Counted from the first letter of the stretch, positions 22,081 through 30,972 are shown. The stretch: 41,633 bases of DNA from CF-118 sp035689345 (GCA_035689345.1 DASSLR010000011.1:1-41633); one strand, 5' to 3'. Notes: generated from the letters alone by a model not told the origin. Numbers and translations: made by a program.

Positions 22081-22416
22081 TCATTTGAGCCACTCTGTGA
22101 TGAAGTGGTCGCTGGCGTGGATGTCGACCTGGCGCAGCCTGCCGGGCCCGACGTTGACGAACGAGTGCCAGGCGCGCGGCGGCACGATGACGACGTCCCC
22201 GGCGCCGACGCGCACCGTCTGACCGTCGACGGTGGCGTCCGCCGTGCCCTCGAGGACGATCAGCACCTCAGGGTACGCGTGGCGATGCGGCTTCGGCCCC
22301 TCTCCCGGGCCGGCGTCGACCACGATGAACGTGAAGGGGATGCCGCCGTGGTCGCGGCCGATGAAGTCGCGCGCGATGTGGTCGCCGGGTAGGTCGACTG
22401 TCCGGATGACTTCCAT
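22081..22416 (-). CDS. Single-domain cupin protein
   Basis: A 111-residue protein with both cupin motifs. Motif 1 is GEGPKPHRHAYPEVLIVLEG (two His and a Glu as metal ligands). Motif 2 is GDVVIVPPRAWHSFVN (third His). Length and spacing are normal for a one-domain metal-binding cupin. No enzyme activity can be assigned; such proteins include dioxygenases, isomerases and simple sensors. It starts at ATG 22416, 24 bp after the stop of the secreted propeller-like gene on the same strand. No clear Shine-Dalgarno is seen, so it may be read from the upstream message. Confidence 0.88.
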   Translation of the reverse strand: MEVIRTVDLPGDHIARDFIGRDHGGIPFTFIVVDAGPGEGPKPHRHAYPEVLIVLEGTADATVDGQTVRVGAGDVVIVPPRAWHSFVNVGPGRLRQVDIHASDHFITEWLK

Positions 22417-22440
22417 CCGGACAGTCTGCCAAAGACCCTT

Positions 22441-23526
22441 CTACTGAATGGTCGACGCGAGCTGCCCCGTGGTCTGCGAAGCCAGCTCCCAGCCTGATTT
22501 GTCCGTGTACAGGTACAGGCCGTTCGTGGTCGCGACCCAGATGCCGACCTGGTCACCGAGCGCGGTGATCGCGTAGATCGCCGCCTGCGGCTGGTATCCC
22601 GGGTAGACCGGTCCCTGCCTCGTGGTGTCGAGGACCTCTGTGTGCAGCAACTTTGCGTTCTGCGTTCCCAGCCAGACCTGCGCGGTGGTGGTGTTGCTCG
22701 CCTCGATGATCGGAGTGCCGTCGAGTGTCACGCCGACCACGCGCGATTCGAGACCCGGCCGCGAGAACCAGTTCGCGATCGCTTTGGTCTTGAGGTTGAT
22801 GCGCATGATCACGTTGGTGCCACCCTGGGGCACGAACGGCGTCACCGTCCCGTAGGCGTAGCCAAATGCCGCCAGCTGCCAGAAGCCGGTGGCCGCCACC
22901 TGCTTGACGCCGCCGGAGTAATCCAGCAGCCACAGGCCGCCCTGTCCGCTGCCGCTGGTGACGTACACGCCCTCCGGCTCAGCGCCGAGGGCGTTGAATC
23001 CGTAGTTGTTCTCGGGCAGCGCGCCCAGCAAATACGTGGACCCGTTCTTGCGCACGACCTGGACTGTTTGCCCGTTCGGGGTCCACGTCATGAAGGCGTA
23101 CACCTGGCCGTCGTTGCGGACCATGTACCAGTTGACCGGCACCCAGGCGTTCATCGCCGCGTTCCAGGCCAGGCCGTTGGCCCAACCGTTGCCCTGAATG
23201 CTCACGTTGCTCTTGGGGTCGGCCGTGAAGGCCCCGCCGGGAAACTGGATCCAGCCGCCGCTGCCTGACTGACCGGACGAGATCGCGATCTTGCCGTGCA
23301 GGGTCGCGACGACGGACACCGGTGACGGTGGAGCGCTCGGCGTGGGGCTCTGCGCGGGCGAAGGCGTCGGGGTCACCACCGCGACGGGCGGCGGCGAGCC
23401 CGGCCGAAAGCTGTTGAAGGCCCAAATGCCCAGCGGCACCAATGCGACCGCTGCCACTAGAGCCAGCGCGATCAGGGCGACGAGCGCGGGCTCGGGATGA
23501 CGTTGTCTTGGAATCGGGATTCCCAT
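22441..23526 (-). CDS. Membrane-anchored secreted protein, paralogue of 12648-13805
   Basis: Protein of 361 residues from ATG 23526, with AGAGGTG about 6 nt upstream. One N-terminal membrane helix (ALVALIALALVAAVALVPLG) is followed by a Pro/Ser/Thr-rich spacer (about 45-70). The extracellular domain includes GGWIQFPGGAFTADPKSNV, GGLWLLDYSGGVKQVA, ANWFSRPGLESRVVGVTL and TNGLYLYTDKSGW. These parallel the lipoprotein near 12.7-13.8 kb in sequence and order, but this copy has a helix anchor instead of a lipobox. The repeated short beta-like units suggest a beta-propeller. No ligand or reaction is known. Confidence 0.8.
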   Translation of the reverse strand: MGIPIPRQRHPEPALVALIALALVAAVALVPLGIWAFNSFRPGSPPPVAVVTPTPSPAQSPTPSAPPSPVSVVATLHGKIAISSGQSGSGGWIQFPGGAFTADPKSNVSIQGNGWANGLAWNAAMNAWVPVNWYMVRNDGQVYAFMTWTPNGQTVQVVRKNGSTYLLGALPENNYGFNALGAEPEGVYVTSGSGQGGLWLLDYSGGVKQVAATGFWQLAAFGYAYGTVTPFVPQGGTNVIMRINLKTKAIANWFSRPGLESRVVGVTLDGTPIIEASNTTTAQVWLGTQNAKLLHTEVLDTTRQGPVYPGYQPQAAIYAITALGDQVGIWVATTNGLYLYTDKSGWELASQTTGQLASTIQ

Positions 23527-23534
23527 TTTTCACA

Positions 23535-23561
23535 CCTCTTCGTCTCATTGAACGGAAGAGG
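23535..23561 (-). repeat. Inverted repeat covering the Shine-Dalgarno of the secreted protein
   Basis: On the minus strand CCTCTTC (23561-23555) can pair with GAAGAGG (23541-23535) around a 13-nt loop. The second arm contains the ribosome-binding AGAGG. It could hold the start site in a closed form. The remaining leader (23562-23663) shows no recognised riboswitch. Confidence 0.5.
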
Positions 23562-23663
23562 CGCGTCGCCGGCAGCAGGCGAGAGACCCGGAGAGTGAAG
23601 GCCGTCGGGCAGGCCAAATGAGCGGGTGCGGGCTACCCGGTCGGTGACGAGCGCGACCGGCGG

Positions 23664-23834
23664 CTAGGCTGCGGTCGTCACCTCGATCGGCCGGCGCCGC
23701 TCGAATCCGCACTCGGGACACTCGTACAGCCCGACGACGGTGTCAGGCCGGGACGAGTCCGAGTGCATCGAGCGCAGGCGCATCGGCACCTTGTCCTCGT
23801 GACGCTCGCAGCTCGGAGCGTCCTCATGGTCCAT
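23664..23834 (-). CDS. Small Cys-containing (CxxC) protein
   Basis: A 56-residue frame from ATG 23834 to TAG 23664. It contains SCERHED near the N-terminus and YECPECGFERRRP near the C-terminus. The CPEC knuckle, plus C9 and nearby His residues (H3, H12), could form a small zinc-binding site of the zinc-ribbon kind. TAAAGT lies 6 nt before the ATG, in the leaderless pattern seen at other starts here. The gene is divergent from the PucR-type regulator by about 100 bp. No family is recognised; the reading frame and cysteine pattern are the evidence. Confidence 0.6.
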   Translation of the reverse strand: MDHEDAPSCERHEDKVPMRLRSMHSDSSRPDTVVGLYECPECGFERRRPIEVTTAA

Positions 23835-23897
23835 GACGCAACTTTATGCGCTGCGTGATGCGGCTGATAGTGCCGGTTGCACAAGACCTAGCCGGAT

Positions 23898-23927
23898 TTG
23901 CTTGTGGTCTGTGCACAGAGCTAATCT
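23898..23927 (+). promoter_or_regulatory. Promoter of the PucR-type gene with an internal palindrome
   Basis: TTGCTT (23898-23903) and TAATCT (23922-23927) are 18 bp apart, and ATG 23936 follows 8 nt later, so the message is probably leaderless. Within the spacer lies TCTGTGCACAGA (23908-23919), a perfect 12-bp palindrome and a candidate operator. Confidence 0.5.
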
Positions 23928-23935
23928 CTGTTCCG

Positions 23936-25648
23936 ATGGCCCGCAAGGCGTTCGAAGAACTCGCCGAACCGAAGCCGACGGTGCGCGATGCGATGCGCAT
24001 GCCCGAGTTCGCGGAGGCCCGGCTTCTCGCCGGCGAGCAGGGACTCGACCGCGCGGTCGAGTGGGTGCGCCTGATGGAGACCCCCGACATCCAGCCGCGC
24101 GCCGGCGACCTGCTCCTGACCACCGGCTTTCCCATCAAAGACGACCGCGCCGCGCAGATCCGCCTCATCGGCCGCATCGGCGAATCGGGCGGGGCGGGGC
24201 TGGTCGTCAAGCCTCATCCGTACCTGCGCAAGCTCGCGCCCGAGATGCTGACGGAGGCCGACCGGCTCAACGTGCCGCTGTTCACCGTGCCCGCGGCCGT
24301 CCAGCTGGTCGACATCATGGCGCCGCTCCTCGAGCGGATCATCAACGCGGAGCACTCGCGGCTGAAGCGTTCGATCGACATCCACCGGCGCTTCACCGAG
24401 CTGGTGCTCGACGGCAAGGGCGTCAACGAGATCTGCAAGACGCTCTCGGACCTCCTCGAGAGCGCTGTCGTCATCGAGGACGCGAGCTTTCATCTGCTCG
24501 CGCACGCGGGCGGAACGGGCGACCCGCACCGCAAGGAGACGATCCAGCGCCAGGGCACCCCGCAGCGAGTGCTTTTCGATCCTCAGATCCAGCGCATGCT
24601 GCGCGAGATCGAGGCCAAGCGCGGTCCCATCAAGGTGCCGGCCTTCCCGCACGTGGGCATGTCCAAGGAGCGGCTGATCGCGCCGATCCTCGCCTCCAAC
24701 CAGGTGCTGGGCTACATCTCGGTGCTGGACAGCCCGGCGCACAACGAGGAGCTCGCGTTCCTGGCCCTGGAGCAGGCGTCGCTGGTGCTGGCGCTCTCGA
24801 TCGCCAAGGAGCGCGAGCTGGCCGAGGTGGAGGGCCGGGTTCGCGGCGAGTTCCTGGGCGACCTCCTGTTCGGCACTTACGGCGATGAGGCCGCCGCCCA
24901 GCGGCGAGCCCGCCACCTCGGGTTCCCGCTGCACGGCCAGCACATCGTGATGCTCGTCGACATCGACGACTTCCGCGGGTTCAATCGCGCGCGCCAGGTC
25001 TCGGAGGACGCGATCCAGGCATTGAAGCGCGAGTTCCTGCGCCGCGTCACGGCCGTGGTTCGGGCGAGCTTCCCGCGCGCGCTGGTCCAGGGGCGGTCGG
25101 ACAGCGTCGTCTCGCTGCTGCCGCTCGGGACCGAGCCGGGCGAGCACCAGTCGCGGGTGCAGGCGCTCGGCATGCAGGTGAAGCAGGCGATCGCCGACTG
25201 GAAGCCGGGCTTCACCGTATCGGTCGGCTTCAGCGGTCCGGTCGAAGCGCCCGCGGGCGTGGCGGCGGCGCAGCGCGAGGTCACCTCGGTGATGGATTCG
25301 CTCGCGCGCTTCAAACGTTGGGGTCAGGTCGTGGCGGTGCCCGAGCTGGGACTCACCGGCCTGCTTGCCGCCGTGGCGGACGAGCGGCTGGTCGACTACG
25401 CGCAGCGCCTCCTCGGTCCGCTCGTCGAGCACGACCGGACGCGCAACGGCAGCCTGGTGGCGACGCTCCGCGCGTACCTGGAGACAGGGGAGCAGCAGGA
25501 GGCGGCCAAGCGCCTCCGCGTGCACCCGAACACACTGCGCTACAGGCTCGACCGCATTCGCGAGATCGGCGGCTTCGATCTCGAAGAGGCGGAGACGCGC
25601 CTGAACCTCGCGGTCGCCCTGCGCGTGCAGTCGCTGCTGGGCATGTAA
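23936..25648 (+). CDS. PucR-family transcriptional regulator
   Basis: Protein of 570 residues from ATG 23936. The frame is open to 23846, but the added residues cross the promoter. The N-terminal sensor domain (about 10-130) reads TVRDAMRMPEFAEARLLAGE and then DIQPRAGDLLLTTGFP, the mark of PucR-type purine-catabolism regulators. The middle is a GGDEF-like or CdaR-like domain. The C-terminal HTH (about 505-565) is EAAKRLRVHPNTLRYRLDRI, followed by a domain-closing NLAVALRVQSL. Family members respond to metabolites and often activate purine or nitrogen use. Here it sits between a CxxC protein and glutamate synthase, consistent with nitrogen control, but its targets are unproven. Confidence 0.93.
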   Translation: MARKAFEELAEPKPTVRDAMRMPEFAEARLLAGEQGLDRAVEWVRLMETPDIQPRAGDLLLTTGFPIKDDRAAQIRLIGRIGESGGAGLVVKPHPYLRKLAPEMLTEADRLNVPLFTVPAAVQLVDIMAPLLERIINAEHSRLKRSIDIHRRFTELVLDGKGVNEICKTLSDLLESAVVIEDASFHLLAHAGGTGDPHRKETIQRQGTPQRVLFDPQIQRMLREIEAKRGPIKVPAFPHVGMSKERLIAPILASNQVLGYISVLDSPAHNEELAFLALEQASLVLALSIAKERELAEVEGRVRGEFLGDLLFGTYGDEAAAQRRARHLGFPLHGQHIVMLVDIDDFRGFNRARQVSEDAIQALKREFLRRVTAVVRASFPRALVQGRSDSVVSLLPLGTEPGEHQSRVQALGMQVKQAIADWKPGFTVSVGFSGPVEAPAGVAAAQREVTSVMDSLARFKRWGQVVAVPELGLTGLLAAVADERLVDYAQRLLGPLVEHDRTRNGSLVATLRAYLETGEQQEAAKRLRVHPNTLRYRLDRIREIGGFDLEEAETRLNLAVALRVQSLLGM

Positions 25649-25678
25649 CGACCGCATAACGTTTCGGTCGTTCTTTTG
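25647..25678 (+). terminator. Rho-independent terminator after the PucR-type gene
   Basis: AACGACCG (25647-25654) pairs with CGGTCGTT (25665-25672) around a 10-nt loop, and TTCTTTTG follows. The left arm begins inside the TAA stop codon. Confidence 0.8.
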
Positions 25679-25842
25679 TCCGCCGCCTACTAGCTCGGCC
25701 GCCGGGGCTCACGGTAGCCTCTCGAGCCAGTGCCCCCCACCATCGGTGGAACACGCCTAGCCTCACGCGGCGGGGGTCCGCCGCAGATTCGCGACATTGG
25801 CGGCCGGAGCCAAGGAAAGGGTGGCGTGACGAGGAGCGCATC

Positions 25843-25875
25843 GTGATGCGCGACGACGAGCGCCGGGCCCCTTGA
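25843..25875 (+). CDS. Possible leader ORF overlapping the gltB start
   Basis: GTG 25843/ATG 25846 opens a 9-10 codon frame (MRDDERRAP) that ends at TGA 25873-25875, overlapping TTG 25872 of gltB by 2 nt. GAGGAG (25831-25836) sits 6 nt before the GTG, a better ribosome site than gltB itself has. It could couple translation into gltB. It may also be chance, as it is very short. Confidence 0.3.
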   Translation: MMRDDERRAP

Positions 25876-28800
25876 CGCAGGCTTCAGCGCCGCAGGCGCC
25901 CGGCCGCCCAGGACGCGAAGATGCAAGGAACCTCCGCCGTGGGAGGCTGGCCTGGGCGGGGGACCTGCCCAGCGCGCGCGCAGCCTGCGGCATGGGTTTC
26001 GTGTCCACGCCCGAGCTCGGCCATGAGGCCGTGCGCCTCGGCGCGCTCGCCCTCGCGCGGCTAGCGCATCGCGGTGGGCTCGACGCCGACGGCAAGAGCG
26101 GCGACGGCGCCGGCCTCCTGATCCAGGTTCCGCAGCGCCTGCTGGGGGGCGAGGTCGCGGTGGCGTCCCTGTTCGAGTGGGACGAGAGCGCGCTCGGGAT
26201 CGTGACCCGCGCCGTGTCGCGCGCCGGGCTCCAGGTGATCGAGTGGCGGCGTGTGCCCGTGGACCCGACCAGCCTCGGCGATCGCGCGCGCGACACGATG
26301 CCCGGCATCTGGCACGCGCTGATCGCACGGTCGGGCTTCGAACCAGATGAGTGGGAGCCGCGCCTCGACCTCGCGCGCCGCGCCGCCGAGCGGGATGCGG
26401 AGGCGACCGGCGTCCGCATGTACCTCCCGTCCTGCTCGAGCAGGACGCTCGTGTACAAGGGGCTGATGGCCGGCACGCGGCTGGCCGACTTCTATCTCGA
26501 CCTGCAGAACCCCGCCTGCGAGAGCCGGCTCGCGGTCTTCCATCAGCGGTACTCGACCAACACGATGCCCGACTGGCGGCTCGCGCAGCCCTTCCGCATG
26601 GTGGCCCACAACGGCGAGATCAACACCGTCGGCGCGAACCGCGCCTGGATGCGCGCGCGCGAGGCCGAGCTCGAGTCCGACCTTCGCGGAGTCATCTGGC
26701 CGGAAGGGTCGGACTCGGCCTCGCTCGACAACGCGCTCGAGCTGCTCGTGCGTCGCGGGTGGGAGGTTTCCGAGGCGTTGATGAGCCTCGTGCCGGATGC
26801 ATGGGAAGGCCGCGGCGACCTCGCACCCGCCGTGCGCGACTTCTACCGCTATCAGTCGACGAAGTTCGAGCCCTGGGATGGTCCCGCGGCGCTCGCGTTC
26901 AGCGACGGGGTGGTCGTCGGCGCGGCGCTCGACCGCAACGGCCTCCGGCCGCTCCGCTGGGCACGCACCGCCAAGGGCATGGTCGCGGCGGCGTCGGAGG
27001 CGGGCGTCGTGACCATGGAGCCGGCGGACGTCGTCGAGCGCGGCAGGCTCGGACCGGGGCAGATGCTCCTGGTCGACACGCGCGACAGCTCCGTGCTGCG
27101 CGACGCCGACGCCAAGGAGCGCGCGGCGGCGCGTCATGACTACGGGCTGCTGGCAGACCGCGTGCTGGTGCCCGTGCCGCGGCGTCACATCGAGCTCGAG
27201 CCCCTTTCCGACCTCGGGCGCCTGCAGCGCATCCACGGCTGGGGGTTCGAGGACGTGAAGATGGTGGTCGAGGTCATGGCTGAGACGGGCGCCGAGCCGG
27301 TCTACTCCATGGGCGACGACATACCGATCGCTCCCCTCGGTCGCACCCCGAGGAGGATCTACGGATACCTGCGCCAGCGTTTTGCCCAGGTCACGAACCC
27401 GGCAATCGACCCGCTGCGCGAGAAGGCTGTGATGTCCCTGCGCACCCTGCTCGGCGCGCGTTCGCGCACGCTCGAGCCCGAAGGCGGCGCCGAATCGGAG
27501 CTGAGCCGCCGCCACCACCCGGCCGTGCCGCAGCACGCGCGGCTGCTCGAGCTCGAGTCGCCGGTGCTCGCGGCCGGCGAGCTGACCCGAGTCCTCGAGG
27601 AGGCGACTGTGCTCGACGCCACCTGCGCGCCGGAGCGTTCCCTCGCCTCTGAGCTCAAGCGCCTGCAGACCGAGGCGGAGCAGGCAGGGCCCATCATCGC
27701 GATCAGCGACCGGCGCGCCGACCTCGATCCGGCGCGCGTGCCCATCCCGATGGCGCTCGCCGTGGGCGCGGTGCACGAGCACCTGCTCGCCGCCGGGCGG
27801 CGCATGTCGACGGACATCGTCGCGATCGCCGGAGACGTGGTCGACGTGCACGACCTCGCGTGCCTGGTGACGATCGGCGCGAGCGCGGTCCATCCATACC
27901 TCGCGATGGCGACCGCGGGGCCGGACGGCGAGGCGGGTTATCGCAAAGCGCTCGAGGCCGGGCTCCTGAAGGTCATGGCCAAGATGGGCATCTCGTGCGC
28001 CGCGAGCTATCGCGGCGGCCTGGTGCTGGAGGCGCTCGGCCTCGGCGCCGAGGTGATGCAGACGTGCTTCCCCTCGATGCCCTCACGCATCGGTGGTGCG
28101 GACCTGGCCGACCTGGACGAGCTCATGCGCGCCCGCATGGCCGACGCTGGCGCACCGCTCCCCGACCACGGCCGCGTGCGGTTCCGCAAGACAGGCGAGC
28201 ACCACGCTTACAACCCGCTTGCGGTGCGCACCGCCCAGAAGGCGGTGGAGGCGGCCGACGCGGACGGCTTCCGCGAATGGCTGCGCGCGTCACACATGGA
28301 CCGGCCCCAGTCGCTGCGCGACCTGCTCGACTTGCAGACGGCGGAGACGCCCGCGCCGCTCGACGAGGTGGAGCCCGCGCGCGAGATCGTGAAGCGCTTC
28401 GTGAGCACTGCGATGTCGCTCGGCGCACTGTCGCCCGAAGCCCACGAGGCGCTGGCCATCGCCATGAACACCATCGGCGCGAGGTCGAACTCCGGCGAGG
28501 GCGGCGAGGATCCCGAGGCGTACGAGGATTCGCCCATCCGGCGCGACAACCGCGTCAAGCAGGTCGCGTCGGCGCGGTTCGGGGTGACGCCCGCGTATCT
28601 GAAGCGCGCCGACGAGCTCGAGATCAAGATCGCGCAGGGCTCGAAGCCGGGCGAGGGCGGGCAGCTGCCGGGACTGAAGGTCACGAGCCTGATCGCGCGG
28701 CTGCGGCACGCGCAGCCCGGCATGCAGCTCATCTCGCCGCCGCCGCACCACGACATCTACTCGATCGAGGACCTCGCGCAGCTCATCCACGACCTGAAGA

Positions 28801-30146
28801 CGGTCAACTCGCGGGCGCGCGTGGGCGTGAAGCTGGTGGCCGAGTCCGGCGTGGGCACGATCGCGGCGGGCGTCGTCAAGGCCCGCGCGGACTACGTGCT
28901 CATCTCGGGCCACGACGGCGGCACGGGCGCGTCACCGCTGTCGTCGATCAAGAACGCGGGCGTGCCCTGGGAGCTCGGACTGGCGGAGACTCAGCAGGTC
29001 CTCGTCGCGAACCGTCTGCGCGAGCGCGTGAGCCTGCGCACCGACGGCGGCCTGCGCAGCGGACGCGACATCGTGGTCGCCGCGCTTCTCGGCGCCGAGG
29101 AGTTCGGCTTCGGCACGGGAGTGCTGGTCGCACTCGGCTGCGACATGGCCAGGCAATGCCACCTCAACACGTGCCCGACCGGCATCGCGACCCAGCGCGA
29201 AGACCTGCGCGCGAAGTTCACGGGACGGCCCGAGCACGTGATCAACCACCTCATGCTCATCGCCGAAGACGTGCGCGAACACCTGTCGCTCCTGGGTGCG
29301 CGCTCGATGGACGAGATCGTCGGGCGCGTGGAGCTGCTCGCGCCCGCAGGCGACTGCGCGCTGGACCTTTCGCTCGTGCTGGGCAGCACGGCGGCGACCG
29401 AGCCGCGACGCCGCGTGTGGCCGCGCAACGGCGAGCCACCAGGCGCGGCGCCCGCACCCGGCAGGATCGACAACTCGCAGCGCACGGTAGGCGCGTCGCT
29501 CGGCGTGGGCGAGTCGCGCGCGTACTCCGGCAGCGCGGGCCAGAGCTTCGGCGCGTTCCTCGACGCCGGCGTCGACCTCACGCTTGACGGCGAAGCGCAG
29601 GACTACGTCGGCAAGGGCATGGGCGGCGGCTCGATCGTGATCCGGCCTCCGAGCGGTGACGGCGCCGTGGACCCGGTGCTCGCGGGCAACACGATCGCTT
29701 ACGGGGCGACGGGTGGAAGGCTGTTCGTCGCCGGTCGCGTGGGCGAGCGCTGCTGCGTGCGCAACTCGGGAGCGACGGTGGTCGTCGAAGGCGCGGGCGA
29801 CCACTTCTGCGAGTACATGACGGGCGGGGTCGCGGTCTCGCTCGGTTCGGTGGGATGGAACGCAGGCGCGGGCATGACCGGCGGCACGGCGTACCTGATC
29901 GATTGGCGGCAGCTCAATCCCGACAGCGTCGTCGCGCGCGAAGTCCCGGCCGAGGACGAACAGGAGCTGCGCGGGCTCATCGAGGAGCACCTCCGCCGTA
30001 CCGATTCGACGCGCGCTTCGGCTCTGCTCGCGGATTGGGCGACCAGCGTTCACAAGTTCAGGCAGATCGTTCCGGTCGCGGTGGTGAAGCCGCCGGAGGC
30101 GGTGCCGGCGCCTCAGCAGGAGGAAACCGTCCGACCGGTTGTCTAA
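25872..30146 (+). CDS. gltB: Glutamate synthase large subunit
   Basis: Protein of 1424 residues. It makes two glutamates from glutamine and 2-oxoglutarate. The amidotransferase nucleophile is C39 in AACGMGF, so the 38 residues before it would be a cleaved propeptide. RYSTNTMPDWRLAQPFRMVAHNG-type sequence identifies this domain. The central and FMN domains follow, with SGEGGEDPEAY, GSKPGEGGQLPG and SGHDGGTGASPLS. Cluster ligands C1090, C1096 and C1101 lie in CDMARQCHLNTCP. The C-terminal beta-helix includes GKGMGGGSIVIRP and GGVAVSLG. The start is TTG 25872, behind a short leader ORF. GltD, the NAD(P)H-using small subunit, is not adjacent. Its TAA stop overlaps the next gene's -10 box. Confidence 0.97.
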   Translation: MTQASAPQAPGRPGREDARNLRRGRLAWAGDLPSARAACGMGFVSTPELGHEAVRLGALALARLAHRGGLDADGKSGDGAGLLIQVPQRLLGGEVAVASLFEWDESALGIVTRAVSRAGLQVIEWRRVPVDPTSLGDRARDTMPGIWHALIARSGFEPDEWEPRLDLARRAAERDAEATGVRMYLPSCSSRTLVYKGLMAGTRLADFYLDLQNPACESRLAVFHQRYSTNTMPDWRLAQPFRMVAHNGEINTVGANRAWMRAREAELESDLRGVIWPEGSDSASLDNALELLVRRGWEVSEALMSLVPDAWEGRGDLAPAVRDFYRYQSTKFEPWDGPAALAFSDGVVVGAALDRNGLRPLRWARTAKGMVAAASEAGVVTMEPADVVERGRLGPGQMLLVDTRDSSVLRDADAKERAAARHDYGLLADRVLVPVPRRHIELEPLSDLGRLQRIHGWGFEDVKMVVEVMAETGAEPVYSMGDDIPIAPLGRTPRRIYGYLRQRFAQVTNPAIDPLREKAVMSLRTLLGARSRTLEPEGGAESELSRRHHPAVPQHARLLELESPVLAAGELTRVLEEATVLDATCAPERSLASELKRLQTEAEQAGPIIAISDRRADLDPARVPIPMALAVGAVHEHLLAAGRRMSTDIVAIAGDVVDVHDLACLVTIGASAVHPYLAMATAGPDGEAGYRKALEAGLLKVMAKMGISCAASYRGGLVLEALGLGAEVMQTCFPSMPSRIGGADLADLDELMRARMADAGAPLPDHGRVRFRKTGEHHAYNPLAVRTAQKAVEAADADGFREWLRASHMDRPQSLRDLLDLQTAETPAPLDEVEPAREIVKRFVSTAMSLGALSPEAHEALAIAMNTIGARSNSGEGGEDPEAYEDSPIRRDNRVKQVASARFGVTPAYLKRADELEIKIAQGSKPGEGGQLPGLKVTSLIARLRHAQPGMQLISPPPHHDIYSIEDLAQLIHDLKTVNSRARVGVKLVAESGVGTIAAGVVKARADYVLISGHDGGTGASPLSSIKNAGVPWELGLAETQQVLVANRLRERVSLRTDGGLRSGRDIVVAALLGAEEFGFGTGVLVALGCDMARQCHLNTCPTGIATQREDLRAKFTGRPEHVINHLMLIAEDVREHLSLLGARSMDEIVGRVELLAPAGDCALDLSLVLGSTAATEPRRRVWPRNGEPPGAAPAPGRIDNSQRTVGASLGVGESRAYSGSAGQSFGAFLDAGVDLTLDGEAQDYVGKGMGGGSIVIRPPSGDGAVDPVLAGNTIAYGATGGRLFVAGRVGERCCVRNSGATVVVEGAGDHFCEYMTGGVAVSLGSVGWNAGAGMTGGTAYLIDWRQLNPDSVVAREVPAEDEQELRGLIEEHLRRTDSTRASALLADWATSVHKFRQIVPVAVVKPPEAVPAPQQEETVRPVV

Positions 30147-30149
30147 CAT
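30144..30149 (+). promoter_or_regulatory. -10 box (TAACAT) containing the gltB stop
   Basis: TAACAT ends 7 nt before ATG 30157 and begins with the TAA stop of gltB. This is the same arrangement as malQ/acnA at 19281, and no Shine-Dalgarno lies between. Confidence 0.5.
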
Positions 30150-30156
30150 CGGGGCC

Positions 30157-30972
30157 ATGCGACGCCTCGCAGTCGTCGCGGTCGCCCTGGTCGCGTGCAC
30201 CGTCGTTCCGGCCCACGCGCAGACGCTCGAGCTCAAGTTCAAGCAGGGCGATACCTACAAGTACTCGCTGCACCTGAGCGGCTCGCTCGACTACACGGCC
30301 GCCAACGCCCCGAAGCTCAAGGGCAACGTGAAGTTCGACGCGAAGGCCGGCGAGTCGGTCGCGGTGACCGCGGTCGAGGACGACGGTACGGCCGACCTCT
30401 CCATCACCTTCTCCAAGCTCACGGTCACGACCACCGGCCGCGACCCCGGCGGCAACCTCACCACCAGCACGAGCACGCAGACGAACGCCCTCCCGCCGCA
30501 GCAGCTCAAGGTGTCGGCCGACGGGCGGATCCTGAGCATCAATGGCGAGAGCACCGACGCCCAGTCTCCATTCGGCGTGCTGGTGGGCAGTGATCTCGCG
30601 TTTGCGGTGCTACCCGATACCGCTGTGAAACCTGGCGACAGGTGGTCCAAGTCCTACGACCAGTCGCAGCCGGACGGCCGGACCACCGTTCACGTGACGA
30701 CCGACAGCACCTACCTGCGCGACGAGAGCATCAAGGGCGTCAACTCGGCGGTGGTGGAGACCAAGAGCACGGCCAACTTCACCTTGAATCTCGCAGTCGG
30801 CACTACGGCTATGCATGGGACGTCGGACAGCGTCACTACGTCGTGGATCGACCCGGGCACTCGCCGGCTGCTCAAGAGCACAGCGAACGCGACGCTCAAG
30901 GCGGAGCTCAACTCGGTTGAGACGGGCGTGACCATCACGGGCACGCAGTCCCTGGACCTCGAACCGGCCTAG
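30157..30972 (+). CDS. Secreted hypothetical protein
   Basis: Protein of 271 residues from ATG 30157; a longer frame from 30139 only adds SNIGA. A signal peptide (RRLAVVAVALVACTVVPAHAQ) is cut near residue 20. The mature part is Ser/Thr-rich and strand-forming: KFKQGDTYKYSLHLSG, then SADGRILSINGES and PGDRWSKSYDQSQPDGRTTV. This is the pattern of secreted beta-rich proteins of unknown function with a YKY strand after the signal. I do not recognise a named family with confidence. The message is probably leaderless. Its TAG stop shares the CTAG at 30969-30972 with the convergent oxidoreductase gene. Confidence 0.75.
   Translation: MRRLAVVAVALVACTVVPAHAQTLELKFKQGDTYKYSLHLSGSLDYTAANAPKLKGNVKFDAKAGESVAVTAVEDDGTADLSITFSKLTVTTTGRDPGGNLTTSTSTQTNALPPQQLKVSADGRILSINGESTDAQSPFGVLVGSDLAFAVLPDTAVKPGDRWSKSYDQSQPDGRTTVHVTTDSTYLRDESIKGVNSAVVETKSTANFTLNLAVGTTAMHGTSDSVTTSWIDPGTRRLLKSTANATLKAELNSVETGVTITGTQSLDLEPA

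Noticed and set aside
25353..25841. 162-residue minus-strand frame across the PucR-type end
   Set aside because: Arg/Ser/Pro noise with no start signal; lies over a gene end and a terminator.
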